DNA from: an uncultured Collinsella sp.
Lineage (GTDB): Bacteria > Actinomycetota > Coriobacteriia > Coriobacteriales > Coriobacteriaceae
Reading direction: 5' to 3'
Assembly: GCA_900757465.1 (NCBI GenBank)
Contig: CAAENY010000029.1
Location: 1-29,568, forward strand
Length of the DNA: 29,568 nucleotides
This document shows, in pieces, positions 14,975 through 23,612 of the stretch. The notes beneath the pieces are model-generated. The model saw only the letters and a list, made by a program, of their open reading frames with translations. It was not told where the DNA came from and made no database searches. A program made the translations under genes and the position numbers. Position 1 is the stretch's first letter. Each line of letters begins with the position of its first letter.

Positions 14975-16750
14975 ATGGAGCAACTCATCGCCACTATCGA
15001 AAAGGGCCAACCCTTTTTCAACGCGATCGCCCGCAACAAGTACCTCAAGGCGATTCGCGACGGCTTTATCTCCGTCATCCCCATCATCATCTTCTCGTCC
15101 ATCTTCTGCCTGGTAGCCTCGGTCCCCAACATCTGGGGTTTCTACTGGCCCGATGACATCAACAACGCCCTGTGGAAGTGCTACAACTACTCCATGGGCA
15201 TCCTGGCCATCGCCTGCGCCGCCACCACCGCCAAGCACTTCGCCGATGCTCAGAACCGCGACCTGCCCAAGAACAACCAGATCAACTTCATCTCGTGCAT
15301 GTGCGCGGCCATCATCGGCTTCCTACTCCTTTCGAGCGACACGATCGCCACGGACGCTGCCAGCGGCTTCAACACCACCTACCTTGGTTCCAAAGGCCTG
15401 CTGACCGCCTTTATCGCTGCGTTTGTGACCGGCATCATCTACAAGTTCTTCATCAAGCGCAACATCACCGTCAAGATGCCCGAGCAGGTTCCGCCCAACA
15501 TCTCGCAGACCTTTAAGGACATCATCCCCTTCTCCGTCTGCATCACCGTCTTTTGGGTCTTTGATATCGTCTTCCGTGCAGCCTTTGGCTTCTGCTTTGC
15601 CCAGGGCGTCATCCAGGTGTTCCAGCCCCTGTTCACCGCTGCCGACGGCTACATCGGCCTCGCTGTGATCTACGGCGCCATGAGCCTCTTCTGGTTCGTG
15701 GGCGTCCACGGCCCCTCAATCGTCGAGCCCGCCATCGCCGCCGCCCTTGTTGCCAACATGACCGACAACCTGGCTGCGTTCCAGGCTGGCCAGCACGCTT
15801 CCGCCGTCCTGACCCAGGGCGCCCAGTACTTCGTCGTCTGCATGGGCGGCACCGGCGCCACGCTCGTCCTGGTCTTTATGTTCTGCTTCCTGGCCAAGTC
15901 TCAGGAGATGCGCGCCGTCGGTAAGGCCGCTATCGTCCCGGTCTGCTTCGCTGTCAACGAGCCGCTGCTGTTCGCCGCACCCATCGTGCTCAACCCCGTC
16001 TTCTTTGTCCCGTTTGTCTTTGCCCCGATCGCCAACATCTGGATCCTCAAGATCTTTATCGACTTCTTGGGCATGAACGGCTTTATGTACACCCTGCCCT
16101 GGACCGTCCCCGGCCCCATCGGCACCATCATGGGCCTGGGCTTCCAGCCGCTCGCCTTTGTGATGCTCGCCCTCATCCTGGTCGTCGATTTTGCCCTGTA
16201 CTACCCGTTCTTCCGTGCCTATGACGCCCAGAAGTGCGCAGAGGAGGCCGAGATCTCCCAGGAGGAGCTCGCCGCCAAGAACGCCGAGAAGGCTGCTAAG
16301 CTCAACGATGCCTTCCAGGGCAAGGCCGATGCCAAGAGCGTTGCCGCCGGCGCCGCTGCCGAGGCCGTGAAGGCTAACGCCCCCGCCGCTTCCGCAGCAC
16401 CCGCTGCCGAGGCAACGACCGCCAGTGACCTCAACGGCAAGCGCGTGCTCGTGCTCTGCCAGGGTGGCGGTACCTCGGGCCTGCTCGCCAACGCGCTGGC
16501 CAAGGCCGCCAAAGAGCGCGGCATCAATCTTGAGACCGCTGCCGAGGCATATGGCAACCACGTGGACATGCTCCCCGACTTCGATCTGGTCGTCCTGGCC
16601 CCGCAGGCCGCCAGCTACCTGGCCGACCTGCAGAAAGACTGTGAGCGTGTGGGCAACAAGTGCGTCGCCTGCCGCGGTAAGCAGTACATCGAGCTCTCCC
16701 AGAACGGCGACAAGTCTCTCGCCTTCGTAAGCGAGCAACTCTCGAAGTAA
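14975..16750 (+). CDS. lacE: PTS lactose-type EIICB permease
   Basis: Membrane permease that imports and phosphorylates lactose; 591 residues, IIC then IIB. The IIC domain (about 1-415) has the family N-terminus GQPFFNAIARNKYLKAIRDG, MPEQVPPNISQTFKDIIPFS (168-187), the substrate-region motif VGVHGPSIVEP (242-252), and AVNEPLLF (326-333) where GVNEP is usual. Several hydrophobic spans suggest 8-10 membrane segments. An Ala/Glu-rich linker (about 420-485) joins the IIB domain, whose phosphorylatable Cys495 lies in VLVLCQGGGTSGLLANAL. Of the three EIICBs here this is closest to lactococcal LacE from memory. The ATG follows TTAGGAGC. First gene of an operon with lacG. Confidence 0.95.
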   Translation: MEQLIATIEKGQPFFNAIARNKYLKAIRDGFISVIPIIIFSSIFCLVASVPNIWGFYWPDDINNALWKCYNYSMGILAIACAATTAKHFADAQNRDLPKNNQINFISCMCAAIIGFLLLSSDTIATDAASGFNTTYLGSKGLLTAFIAAFVTGIIYKFFIKRNITVKMPEQVPPNISQTFKDIIPFSVCITVFWVFDIVFRAAFGFCFAQGVIQVFQPLFTAADGYIGLAVIYGAMSLFWFVGVHGPSIVEPAIAAALVANMTDNLAAFQAGQHASAVLTQGAQYFVVCMGGTGATLVLVFMFCFLAKSQEMRAVGKAAIVPVCFAVNEPLLFAAPIVLNPVFFVPFVFAPIANIWILKIFIDFLGMNGFMYTLPWTVPGPIGTIMGLGFQPLAFVMLALILVVDFALYYPFFRAYDAQKCAEEAEISQEELAAKNAEKAAKLNDAFQGKADAKSVAAGAAAEAVKANAPAASAAPAAEATTASDLNGKRVLVLCQGGGTSGLLANALAKAAKERGINLETAAEAYGNHVDMLPDFDLVVLAPQAASYLADLQKDCERVGNKCVACRGKQYIELSQNGDKSLAFVSEQLSK

Positions 16751-16759
16751 GTAACGCTC

Positions 16760-16793
16760 AGGGCCAGCCGACCATCCAAGACCGGCTGGCCCT
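16760..16793 (+). other. Intercistronic hairpin between lacE and lacG
   Basis: Perfect 11-bp stem (16760-16770/16783-16793) with a 12-nt loop, followed by TCGATTT, too poor in T for a strong terminator. It may lower lacG expression relative to lacE or mark a processing site. Similar hairpins sit in the spacers of the other two modules. Confidence 0.6.
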
Positions 16794-16816
16794 TCGATTT
16801 AGACGATTGGATCATC

Positions 16817-18256
16817 ATGTCCGTTAATCCTGCTAGCGTCACCAACCCGCCTGCGCAGTTTCCCGAGGACTTTGTCTTTGGCGGCGCCACTGCCGCCTAC
16901 CAGGTAGAGGGCGAGACCCGCACCCACGGTAAGGGCAAGGTTGCCTGGGACGACTTCCTGGAGGCCCAGGGACGCTTTTCCCCCGATCCCGCTTCGGACT
17001 TCTACAACCAGTACCCCGTCGATCTGGAGCTGTGCGAGGAGTTTGGCATCAACGGCATTCGCCTCTCCATCGCCTGGAGCCGCATCTTCCCCAACGGCAC
17101 CGGCGAAATCAACCCCGAGGGCGTGCAGTTCTATCACGATCTCTTCGCCGAGTGCCACAAGCACCACGTTGAGCCGTTTGTCACGCTGCATCACTTCGAT
17201 ACGCCGCTGCCCCTCTTTGAGAAGGGCGACTTCCTCAACCGCGAGACCATCGATGCCTTTGTGGACTTTGCCACCTTCTGCTTTAAGGAGTACGCCGACC
17301 AGGTGACCTACTGGTTCACCTTTAACGAAATCTGGGCCGACGCCTCCAACACCTACATCGAGGGTACCTTCCCCGGTGGCGTCAAGGCGCATCTTGCCGA
17401 GGCCTTCCAGTGCGAGCACAACATGATGCTCGCCCACGCCAAGGCAGTGCTGGCCTTCCACAACGGCGGCTTTAAGGGCAAAATCGGCGTCATTCAGTCG
17501 TTGGAGTTCAAGTACCCGCTCAACGAGAACGACCCCGCCGACATCAAAGCCGCAAACAACGAGCACGTGCTGCAAAACCAGTTTTTGCTCGACGCTACCT
17601 TCCGCGGCGACTACGCGCCCGACACCCTCGAGTGCGCCAACCGCCTGGCTGCCGTCTCGGGCGGCACCATCGAGATCCTGGACGAGGACCTCGAGATCAT
17701 GCGCGAGGCAGCGCTCTACAACGACTACCTGGGTGTCAACAACTACCAGTGCCGTTTTTTGAAGGCTTACGACGGCGAGAACGACCTGCACCACAACGGT
17801 ACGGGCGAAAAGGGCACCGGCCGTTGGCGCGTCAAGGGCATTGGCGAGCACGTGAACAAGCCCGGCATCCCCACCACCGACTGGGACTGGATCATCTATC
17901 CCGAGGGTCTGTTCGATCTGCTCGTCTACATTAAGCAGCGTTACCCCAACTACAAGCAGATCTTCATCACCGAGAACGGCATGGGCTACAAGGATCCCTA
18001 CAAGGACGGTTTTGTGGACGACCAGCCGCGCATCGACTACATCGAGCAGCACCTGCGCTGGTTGCTCAAGGCCATGGAGGTGGGTGTCAACGTGGGCGGC
18101 TACTTCCTGTGGAGCCTGCAGGATCAGTTCTCCTGGACCAATGGCTACAACAAGCGTTACGGCTTCTTCTACGTTGACTTTGAAACCCAGAAGCGCACGC
18201 CCAAGGCAAGCGCATACTGGTATAAGCACGTGGCGCAGACCCGTCGTCTGGACTAA
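16817..18256 (+). CDS. lacG: 6-phospho-beta-galactosidase (GH1), lacE-linked
   Basis: Hydrolyses lactose-6-phosphate to galactose-6-phosphate and glucose. The 479 residues form a GH1 barrel: FGGATAAYQVEGE at the N-terminus, VTLHHFDTP (122-130), acid/base Glu171 in WFTFNEI and nucleophile Glu386 in FITENGMGY. The C-terminal FSWTNGYNKRYGFFYVD carries the Ser, Lys and Tyr that bind the 6-phosphate in LacG. It also carries the Trp that separates 6-phospho-galactosidases from 6-phospho-glucosidases, which have Ala there. DWDWIIYPEGL is also LacG-like. The ATG at 16817 has only a weak GGATC upstream, 66 bp after lacE. Confidence 0.95.
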   Translation: MSVNPASVTNPPAQFPEDFVFGGATAAYQVEGETRTHGKGKVAWDDFLEAQGRFSPDPASDFYNQYPVDLELCEEFGINGIRLSIAWSRIFPNGTGEINPEGVQFYHDLFAECHKHHVEPFVTLHHFDTPLPLFEKGDFLNRETIDAFVDFATFCFKEYADQVTYWFTFNEIWADASNTYIEGTFPGGVKAHLAEAFQCEHNMMLAHAKAVLAFHNGGFKGKIGVIQSLEFKYPLNENDPADIKAANNEHVLQNQFLLDATFRGDYAPDTLECANRLAAVSGGTIEILDEDLEIMREAALYNDYLGVNNYQCRFLKAYDGENDLHHNGTGEKGTGRWRVKGIGEHVNKPGIPTTDWDWIIYPEGLFDLLVYIKQRYPNYKQIFITENGMGYKDPYKDGFVDDQPRIDYIEQHLRWLLKAMEVGVNVGGYFLWSLQDQFSWTNGYNKRYGFFYVDFETQKRTPKASAYWYKHVAQTRRLD

Positions 18257-18302
18257 AGACTAGCGGGGTTGCCTGCCCACATAACCTGTCCCCATTTCTC
18301 AG

Positions 18303-18353
18303 CCGGGGGCGGCACGTCACACGGCGCGCCGCCCCCGGTCGTTTGTTTTTGTT
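18303..18353 (+). terminator. Intrinsic terminator of lacE-lacG
   Basis: An 11-bp G/C stem (18303-18313/18328-18338) is followed by CGTTTGTTTTTGTT. It lies about 50 bases past the lacG stop. Confidence 0.85.
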
Positions 18354-18364
18354 CGGCCTGGGGG

Positions 18365-18433
18365 CCGTTTGTCTCGATCTGTAACATCTAGCCGAGTTTT
18401 TGGGTTCTAGCTGTTACAGATCGAGACAAACGG
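18365..18433. repeat. REP-like palindrome, copy 1
   Basis: A 69-bp palindrome with 22-bp perfect outer arms (18365-18386/18412-18433), inner CTAG/CTAG and loop CCGAGTTTTTGGGTT. Core signature: GATCTGTAACATCTAG facing CTAGCTGTTACAGATC. It lies between convergent ends of lacG and a LacI gene. Five more copies occur at 23296-23595 and 28270-28325. Confidence 0.85.
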
Positions 18434-18441
18434 AGTAGGAC

Positions 18442-19479
18442 CTAACCCCGTATGTCCCTAACAGTCGAGCGTTCGACCAGCGTACTCGGCACATGAATCG
18501 CCTCGATAGACGAGCTCTCTCCAATCGCCGCCTCAAACGCAAGCTTACCGACACCGCGCAAATCAAATCGCAGCGTCGTCAGCCGATTGTGAGGAACAAG
18601 TCCCTCGAGTGCGTCGTCGATACCAACCACGCTCACGTCGTCGGGCACGGACAGGCCCGCGTTCTCGAGCGCGGCGATAACGCCCAGCGCCATCTGGTCA
18701 TTTGCCGCAAGCACGGCAGTCGGCGCCTGCGACCCGCCGGCAAGCACCTCGGCCGCAATCCGCTCGCCCATGGCGTACCCACTGTCCGCACTCCAATCGC
18801 CACGCAGCATCGGAGCGGCATCGACATGAGCACGACCCAGCGTATCGCGCCAACCGGCCTCACGAAAACGCGAGGAAATCGAGTTTTCCGGACCCGCCAC
18901 AAACCGCATATTCGAGTGACCATGTTCCAGCAGATAATTGGTCAACAGCTCGCACGAACCATACTGGTCGGAGTCGATCGTCGTGCAGCGCGGATGCGCA
19001 TACATGGACAGGATGACCGTTCGCACTCCCGGCTGGGGAACAAACTCCTCAAAATCGGGAGCCATGCGGTTCATGTTGAGAATCATGCCGTCGACGGGTC
19101 GCTCGACCATGCGGCGCGAGGCATCGGCAAGTGCATAGGGCTTGTCGCCGCCCATCTCGATCATAGTGACGGCAAAATCGTGCTCGCGCGCCGCTTGCAT
19201 GATACCCTCGAGCGTCGCCAGGTTACCGACACGTGTGATGTTGTACATGCACAGGCCAATAGAACGATACGACCCGCCGCGCAACGCCGCTCCAGCAAAA
19301 TTGGGACGAAAGCCCAGCTCTTCCATGGCGGCCAGCACACGCTTGCGCGTCTTTTCCGTCACGTTGGGCATACCGTTGACCACGCGAGACACAGTCTGGC
19401 GGCTCACGCCAGCGAGCGCCGCAACCTCTGCCGCGCTCGCCGAACGACCATTCCTTGTCTGCTGAGCCATGCCTTCCAC
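18442..19479 (-). CDS. LacI-family regulator of the second GH1/PTS module
   Basis: LacI-type repressor of 345 residues: helix-turn-helix AAEVAALAGVSRQTVSR (about 16-32), hinge NGMPNVTEKTRKRV, then a PBP-like effector domain with MILNMNRMAPDFEEF, LAANDQMALGV and VSVVGIDDALEGLV. Two starts are possible: GTG at 19479, with AGGTTAGC just ahead, and ATG at 19470, whose GGAAGG lies too close to be a good ribosome site. I keep GTG but either is plausible. It is divergent from the GH1 gene at 19815 with three operators between. It resembles the gal regulator at 3398 closely in the DNA-binding region (SRQTVSR against SQQTVSR), and the two operator sets differ by one base. Confidence 0.92.
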   Translation of the reverse strand: MEGMAQQTRNGRSASAAEVAALAGVSRQTVSRVVNGMPNVTEKTRKRVLAAMEELGFRPNFAGAALRGGSYRSIGLCMYNITRVGNLATLEGIMQAAREHDFAVTMIEMGGDKPYALADASRRMVERPVDGMILNMNRMAPDFEEFVPQPGVRTVILSMYAHPRCTTIDSDQYGSCELLTNYLLEHGHSNMRFVAGPENSISSRFREAGWRDTLGRAHVDAAPMLRGDWSADSGYAMGERIAAEVLAGGSQAPTAVLAANDQMALGVIAALENAGLSVPDDVSVVGIDDALEGLVPHNRLTTLRFDLRGVGKLAFEAAIGESSSIEAIHVPSTLVERSTVRDIRG

Positions 19480-19530
19480 GCTAACCTGCTTCCCAACTAT
19501 TCCCCGCGCCCATGGCGCATCGTACGTACA

Positions 19531-19546
19531 TTGATAACGTGCTCAT
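19531..19546. promoter_or_regulatory. LacI-type operator, second module site 1
   Basis: TTGATAACGTGCTCAT is the weakest of the three sites here and lies 52 bp before the regulator's GTG start, a good position for autoregulation. Confidence 0.68.
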
Positions 19547-19662
19547 GATACCCGAGCCACATACCACAACATGAAAACTTCTGTCAATCAAAACCGCTTA
19601 CCGAACAAATACAACCATTCGCGGCTGTTTGAAGTTGTTTTGTTTCTATACATCCCAGCCGG

Positions 19663-19678
19663 ATGTTAACGTGCTCAT
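19663..19678. promoter_or_regulatory. LacI-type operator, second module site 2
   Basis: ATGTTAACGTGCTCAT differs from the gal operator ATGTTAACGTACTCAT at one base. Its centre is 22 bp from site 3, two helical turns, so two dimers could bind the same face. Confidence 0.75.
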
Positions 19679-19684
19679 TGTCAA

Positions 19685-19700
19685 ATGTTCACGTGCTCAT
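19685..19700. promoter_or_regulatory. LacI-type operator, second module site 3
   Basis: ATGTTCACGTGCTCAT, with an internal CACGTG. It is followed by an AT-rich stretch with TAAGAT at 19718-19723 as a possible -10, so binding would overlap the promoter. Confidence 0.73.
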
Positions 19701-19814
19701 TTTGGTTCTAATCATTTTAAGATAGTGTTTATCGGGCTTTTTCACCGCTGAACGCTAACCAGGGAGCCTCCTGAGCGCAAACGCACAATATCGAACAGCG
19801 AGACGAGAGGGTGT

Positions 19815-21263
19815 ATGCATATGTCTTTGCTAAACCGCGTACAGCAGCTGCCGAAGGGCTTTGTTTGGGGCGCTGCAACCGCCGCGTACCAAACGGAAGG
19901 TTCCACGAAGGTGGCAGGCAAGGGTAAGACCATGTGGGACGATTACCTTATCGCCCAGGGTCGCTTTTTGCCCGACCCGGCCAGTGATTTCTACAACCGC
20001 TACGAGGAGGATATCCGCCTTTCTGCCGAGCATGGACTCAACGCCATCCGTGTGTCCATCGCCTGGACCCGCATCTTCCCCAACGGCGACGATGCCGAGC
20101 CCCTCGCCGAGGGCGTTAAGCACTACCACGAGCTGTTCGCCTGCTGCAAAAAGTATGGCGTCGAGCCCTATGTGTCCCTGCATCACTTTGACTCCCCCGC
20201 CGCCCTGTTCAACCAGGGCGACTGGCTCAACCGCAAGACCGTCGACGCCTATGTGCGCTATGCCGAGTTCTGCTTCCGCGAGTTCCGCGAGGTCAAGAAT
20301 TGGTTCACCATCAACGAGCTCATCAGCCTCTCGCACTCCCAATACATCCAAGGCAACTTCCCACCCAACCATCACTTTGATGTGACGAGCGGCATCCAGA
20401 GCCAGCACAACGAGCTCGTTGCCCACGCCCGCGCCGTCAACCTGTATAAGGATCTTGACGAGACCGAGCACCTGGGCGGACGCATTGGCATGGTCAACGT
20501 CCTGACGCCGGCATATCCTGCCACCGACTCGCCCGCCGACCAGCACGCCGCCGACCTGTACAACGCCTTCTACACCGACTTCATCATGGACGGCGCCTTC
20601 CTGGGTCACTACTCCGCGCGCACCCTCTCACTCATCAACGAGATTCTGCGTGCCAACAACGCCACACTTACGGTTGAGGACAGCGACATGGAGGAGCTCG
20701 CCAAGGCGGCGCCCCGCAACGATATGTTCGGCCTCAACTACTATCAGTCGGCGTTTATCGCCGCCTACGATGGCGAGTCCACCAACAGCTTTAACGGCAC
20801 CGGAGACAAGGGCACCTCGTGCTTTAAGTTTAAGGGCGTCGGGCAGCAGGTCGATATGCCGGGTATCCCCACCACCGACTGGGATTGGCTCATCTACCCG
20901 CAAGGCCTCTACGACACGCTCAAGCACATCAGCGCCACCTATCCCAACCTCCCCGTCATCTATATCACCGAAAACGGCCTGGGCCACAAGGACCCCGAGC
21001 CCGACGCAAACGGCATCGTCGCCGATCCCGAGCGCATCGACTTTGTCGACCAGCACATGGAGAAGGTGCTCCAGGCGCGCGCCGAGGGCGTCGACGTCCA
21101 GGGCTACTTTATCTGGAGCCTGCAGGACCAGTTCTCGTGGGCCAATGGCTATAACAAGCGCTACGGCCTGTTCTACATCGACTTCGACACGCAAAAACGC
21201 TACATCAAGCAGTCGGCACTCTGGTACAAGGAGCTCGCCGACACCATGGCGGACGCGCAGTAG
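19815..21263 (+). CDS. 6-phospho-beta-galactosidase-like GH1, second module
   Basis: GH1 phospho-glycosidase of 482 residues. Acid/base Glu168 lies in WFTINEL and nucleophile Glu386 in YITENGLGH; SLHHFDSP (121-128) and DWDWLIYPQGL are LacG-like. The phosphate-site segment FSWANGYNKRYGLFYID keeps the Ser, Trp, Lys and Tyr of 6-phospho-beta-galactosidases. It is the most diverged of the three GH1 enzymes here (TINE for TFNE, PQGL for PEGL, a DETEHLGG insertion near 215-222), so its real substrate may be another beta-galactoside-6-phosphate. GAGAGG precedes ATG 19815; ATG 19821 is an alternative. It comes first in its operon, before the EIICB, the reverse of the other two modules. Confidence 0.93.
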   Translation: MHMSLLNRVQQLPKGFVWGAATAAYQTEGSTKVAGKGKTMWDDYLIAQGRFLPDPASDFYNRYEEDIRLSAEHGLNAIRVSIAWTRIFPNGDDAEPLAEGVKHYHELFACCKKYGVEPYVSLHHFDSPAALFNQGDWLNRKTVDAYVRYAEFCFREFREVKNWFTINELISLSHSQYIQGNFPPNHHFDVTSGIQSQHNELVAHARAVNLYKDLDETEHLGGRIGMVNVLTPAYPATDSPADQHAADLYNAFYTDFIMDGAFLGHYSARTLSLINEILRANNATLTVEDSDMEELAKAAPRNDMFGLNYYQSAFIAAYDGESTNSFNGTGDKGTSCFKFKGVGQQVDMPGIPTTDWDWLIYPQGLYDTLKHISATYPNLPVIYITENGLGHKDPEPDANGIVADPERIDFVDQHMEKVLQARAEGVDVQGYFIWSLQDQFSWANGYNKRYGLFYIDFDTQKRYIKQSALWYKELADTMADAQ

Positions 21264-21289
21264 CGCATCGCCTCGCTTTCCCCCGAGAA

Positions 21290-21326
21290 GGGAGCGGCCT
21301 TATGCGATACAAACCCAGCCGCTCCC
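21290..21326 (+). other. Intercistronic hairpin in the second module
   Basis: GGGAGCGGC (21290-21298) pairs with GCCGCTCCC (21318-21326) without a T tract, in the 176-bp gap between the GH1 and EIICB genes. The rest of the gap shows no gene. Confidence 0.55.
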
Positions 21327-21439
21327 CTCTCTCCCCCTGGGACCGACCCCGCCTGCACCCGGGCTTTTAGCAAGCGGGAGACCATATAGGTTTTCAACGT
21401 CCATGCCATTAAGATTTCATGCAAAGAGGAGCGTGAACT

Positions 21440-23200
21440 ATGGAATCGATCGTTAAGTTCTTGGAGAAAGGTCAGCCGTACTTCGACAAGGTCTCTAAGA
21501 ACATCTACCTTCAGGCCATTAAAGACGGCTTTTTGGCAGCAATGCCCATCATCCTGTCTTCTTCTGTCTTCCTGCTTATTTCAACCCTGCCGGGCGTTGT
21601 CGCCACGGTCGGCGGCTTTACGCTGCCCGACTGGTGGAACGTCGACGTCGTGAACTTCTGCAACAAGGTTTACAACTTCACGATGGGCGTCGTGGGCATC
21701 ATGGTCGCCGGCACCACCGCAAGCGCGCTGACCGGCTCCAAGAACCGCCGCATGCCTGCCGGCAAGGCCATCAACGCCACGAGCACCATGGTCGCCGCCA
21801 TGTGCGCTATGCTCATCTTGGCCGTTACCCAGACGAGTGCCAAGATCGACGCCGCCGATGTCTCGGTGTTCTTTACCGACAACATGGGCACCAAGGGCCT
21901 GCTGAGCTCCTTTGTCGCCGCATTTGCCACGGTCAACATCTATGCCTTCTGCATTAAGCGAGACATCACCATCAAGCTGCCCAAAGAAGTCCCCGGCGCC
22001 ATCGCCCAGAACTTCCGCGACATCTTCGCCTTCAGCTTCTCCATCCTGTTTGTCGCCGTCATCGACGTTATCTGCCGCACCTGCTTGGCCGTCCCGTTTG
22101 CCAACGTCATCTCCACGCTGGTGAGCCCGCTGTTCGCCGCTGCCGATTCCTACGCCGGCCTCGCCCTCATCTGGTTCATGATCCCGCTCTTCTGGTTCAT
22201 GGGCATCCACGGCCCCTCGGTCGTTAAGCCTGCCCTCAACGCCGCGCTGTTTGGCAACATCACTACCAACCTCGCCACGCTGCAGGCCGGCGGTCACCCC
22301 GCCCTCGCCCTGACCGAGAACTTCGGTAACTACATCGGCGAACTCGGCGGCACCGGCGCCACGTTCATTGTCCCGATCATCTTCCTGCTCTTTATGCGCT
22401 CCAAGCAGCTCAAGGCCGTCGGCAAAGCCTCTGTCGTACCCGTGATGTTCGCCGTCAACGAGCCGCTGCTGTTCGCCGCGCCCATCATCCTCAACCCGTA
22501 CTTCCTGATCCCGTTCCTGTTTGCCCCCGTGGCCAACGTCCTCATTGGTAAGTTCTTCATCGACTTTTTGGGCATGAACGGCTTTATCTATGCCATGCCG
22601 TGGGCACTCCCCGGACCGATCGGCACCTTCATCGACACCAACTTCCAGCCGATCTCTCTGGTCCTGGTTGTCGTCCTGCTAGTCGTTGACTTCTTGATCT
22701 ACTACCCGTTCTGCAAGGCCTACGACAACGTCCTGTGCAAGCAGGAGGCCGAGACCCTGGCCGAAGAAGAGGCCGAGGAGACCAAGGCCGTCAAGACCGC
22801 TGCCGCCCCCGCCGTTGAGGCTCCCGTTGTCGAGACCGCTTCTGCCACTGAGGCCTCCGCAGCTCCGTCCGCCCTTAAGGGCAAGGACCTGAGGGTTCTG
22901 GTTCTGTGCGCTGGCGCCGGCACCTCTGCACTGCTCGCCAACGCGCTTAAGGAAGGCGCCGACGAGCTGGGCATCGACATTACCGCCAACGCCGGTGCCT
23001 ACGGCAGCCACTACGCCATCATGGACCAGTACAACGTCATCGTCCTGGCTCCGCAGGTTCGCACCTATTACAACGAGATGAAGGCCGACACCGACCGCCT
23101 GGGCATCACGCTGCTGTCGCCCAAGGGCAAACAGTACATCGACCTCACTAAGGATCCCAAGGGTGCCGTCGCCTGGATCGAGGAAAACCTCGAGGTATAA
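21440..23200 (+). CDS. PTS lactose/cellobiose-family EIICB, second module
   Basis: Fused IIC-IIB permease of 586 residues. The IIC domain (about 1-425) includes GQPYFDKVSKNIYLQAIKDG, LPKEVPGAIAQNFRDIFAFS (180-199), MGIHGPSVVKP (254-264) and AVNEPLLF (338-345). The linker (about 432-480) is rich in Glu, Ala and Val. The IIB active Cys490 lies in LVLCAGAGTSALLANAL. The paralogue at 24900 shares more motifs with it (CAGAGTS, QVRTYYNEMKADTDRLGI) than lacE does. AGAGGAG precedes the ATG. No IIA domain is fused, so it must borrow one, presumably LacF. Substrate unknown; the linked GH1 suggests a beta-galactoside. Confidence 0.94.
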   Translation: MESIVKFLEKGQPYFDKVSKNIYLQAIKDGFLAAMPIILSSSVFLLISTLPGVVATVGGFTLPDWWNVDVVNFCNKVYNFTMGVVGIMVAGTTASALTGSKNRRMPAGKAINATSTMVAAMCAMLILAVTQTSAKIDAADVSVFFTDNMGTKGLLSSFVAAFATVNIYAFCIKRDITIKLPKEVPGAIAQNFRDIFAFSFSILFVAVIDVICRTCLAVPFANVISTLVSPLFAAADSYAGLALIWFMIPLFWFMGIHGPSVVKPALNAALFGNITTNLATLQAGGHPALALTENFGNYIGELGGTGATFIVPIIFLLFMRSKQLKAVGKASVVPVMFAVNEPLLFAAPIILNPYFLIPFLFAPVANVLIGKFFIDFLGMNGFIYAMPWALPGPIGTFIDTNFQPISLVLVVVLLVVDFLIYYPFCKAYDNVLCKQEAETLAEEEAEETKAVKTAAAPAVEAPVVETASATEASAAPSALKGKDLRVLVLCAGAGTSALLANALKEGADELGIDITANAGAYGSHYAIMDQYNVIVLAPQVRTYYNEMKADTDRLGITLLSPKGKQYIDLTKDPKGAVAWIEENLEV

Positions 23201-23233
23201 GACGCTGACACCACCTGCCGCTCGCAGACAATA

Positions 23234-23277
23234 AATGGCCCGCGCATCGTTGTGTGATGCGCGGGCCATTTTGTTTA
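23234..23277 (+). terminator. Intrinsic terminator of the second module
   Basis: Perfect 15-bp stem (23234-23248/23256-23270), 7-nt loop, then TTGTTT. It lies 34 bases after the EIICB stop. Confidence 0.88.
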
Positions 23278-23295
23278 GACCGCACCCGTCCTCCT

Positions 23296-23595
23296 GTTCA
23301 TCTCAATCTGTAACATCTAGCCGAGTTTTTCGGTCCTAGCTGTTACAGATCGAGGTGAACGCACAGGCCAAGCCGAAAATCTCAATCTGTAACATGTAGA
23401 CCGCTTTTGACCGCTTAGATGTTACAGATCGAGACAAACAGATGGGTCAATCCAATCAATCTAGATCTGTAACATCTGGCTGGTCATTTCACCCCTAACT
23501 GTTACAGATCGAGACAAACAGAACGCCCGAGCAGAAATATCTTAATCTGTAACATCTAGCCGAGTATTTCGGCTCCAGCTGTTACAGATTGAGAT
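23296..23595. repeat. Array of four REP-like palindromes
   Basis: Four copies of the 18365 palindrome at about 23296-23360, 23380-23434, 23461-23515 and 23539-23595. Each reads ATCTGTAACAT on the left and TGTTACAGAT on the right, with variable loops (for example CCGAGTTTTTCGG, ACCGCTTTTGACCG). They fill the gap between convergent ends of the EIICB and a LacI gene; nothing else is seen in it. Spacers are short and unequal (about 20-26 bp), as in BIME-type clusters. Confidence 0.85.
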
Positions 23596-23612
23596 GAACG
23601 AGCCGAGCACGT

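Noticed and set aside
15716..16738. 340-codon minus-strand frame over lacE, and similar long frames over the other EIICB and GH1 genes
   Set aside because: Antisense shadows with biased Gly/Val/Asp composition and no ribosome sites; the plus-strand genes are unambiguous.
23296..23595. Regular repeats resembling a CRISPR array
   Set aside because: Units are long imperfect palindromes with differing loops, spacing is short and unequal, single copies exist elsewhere, and no cas gene is present.
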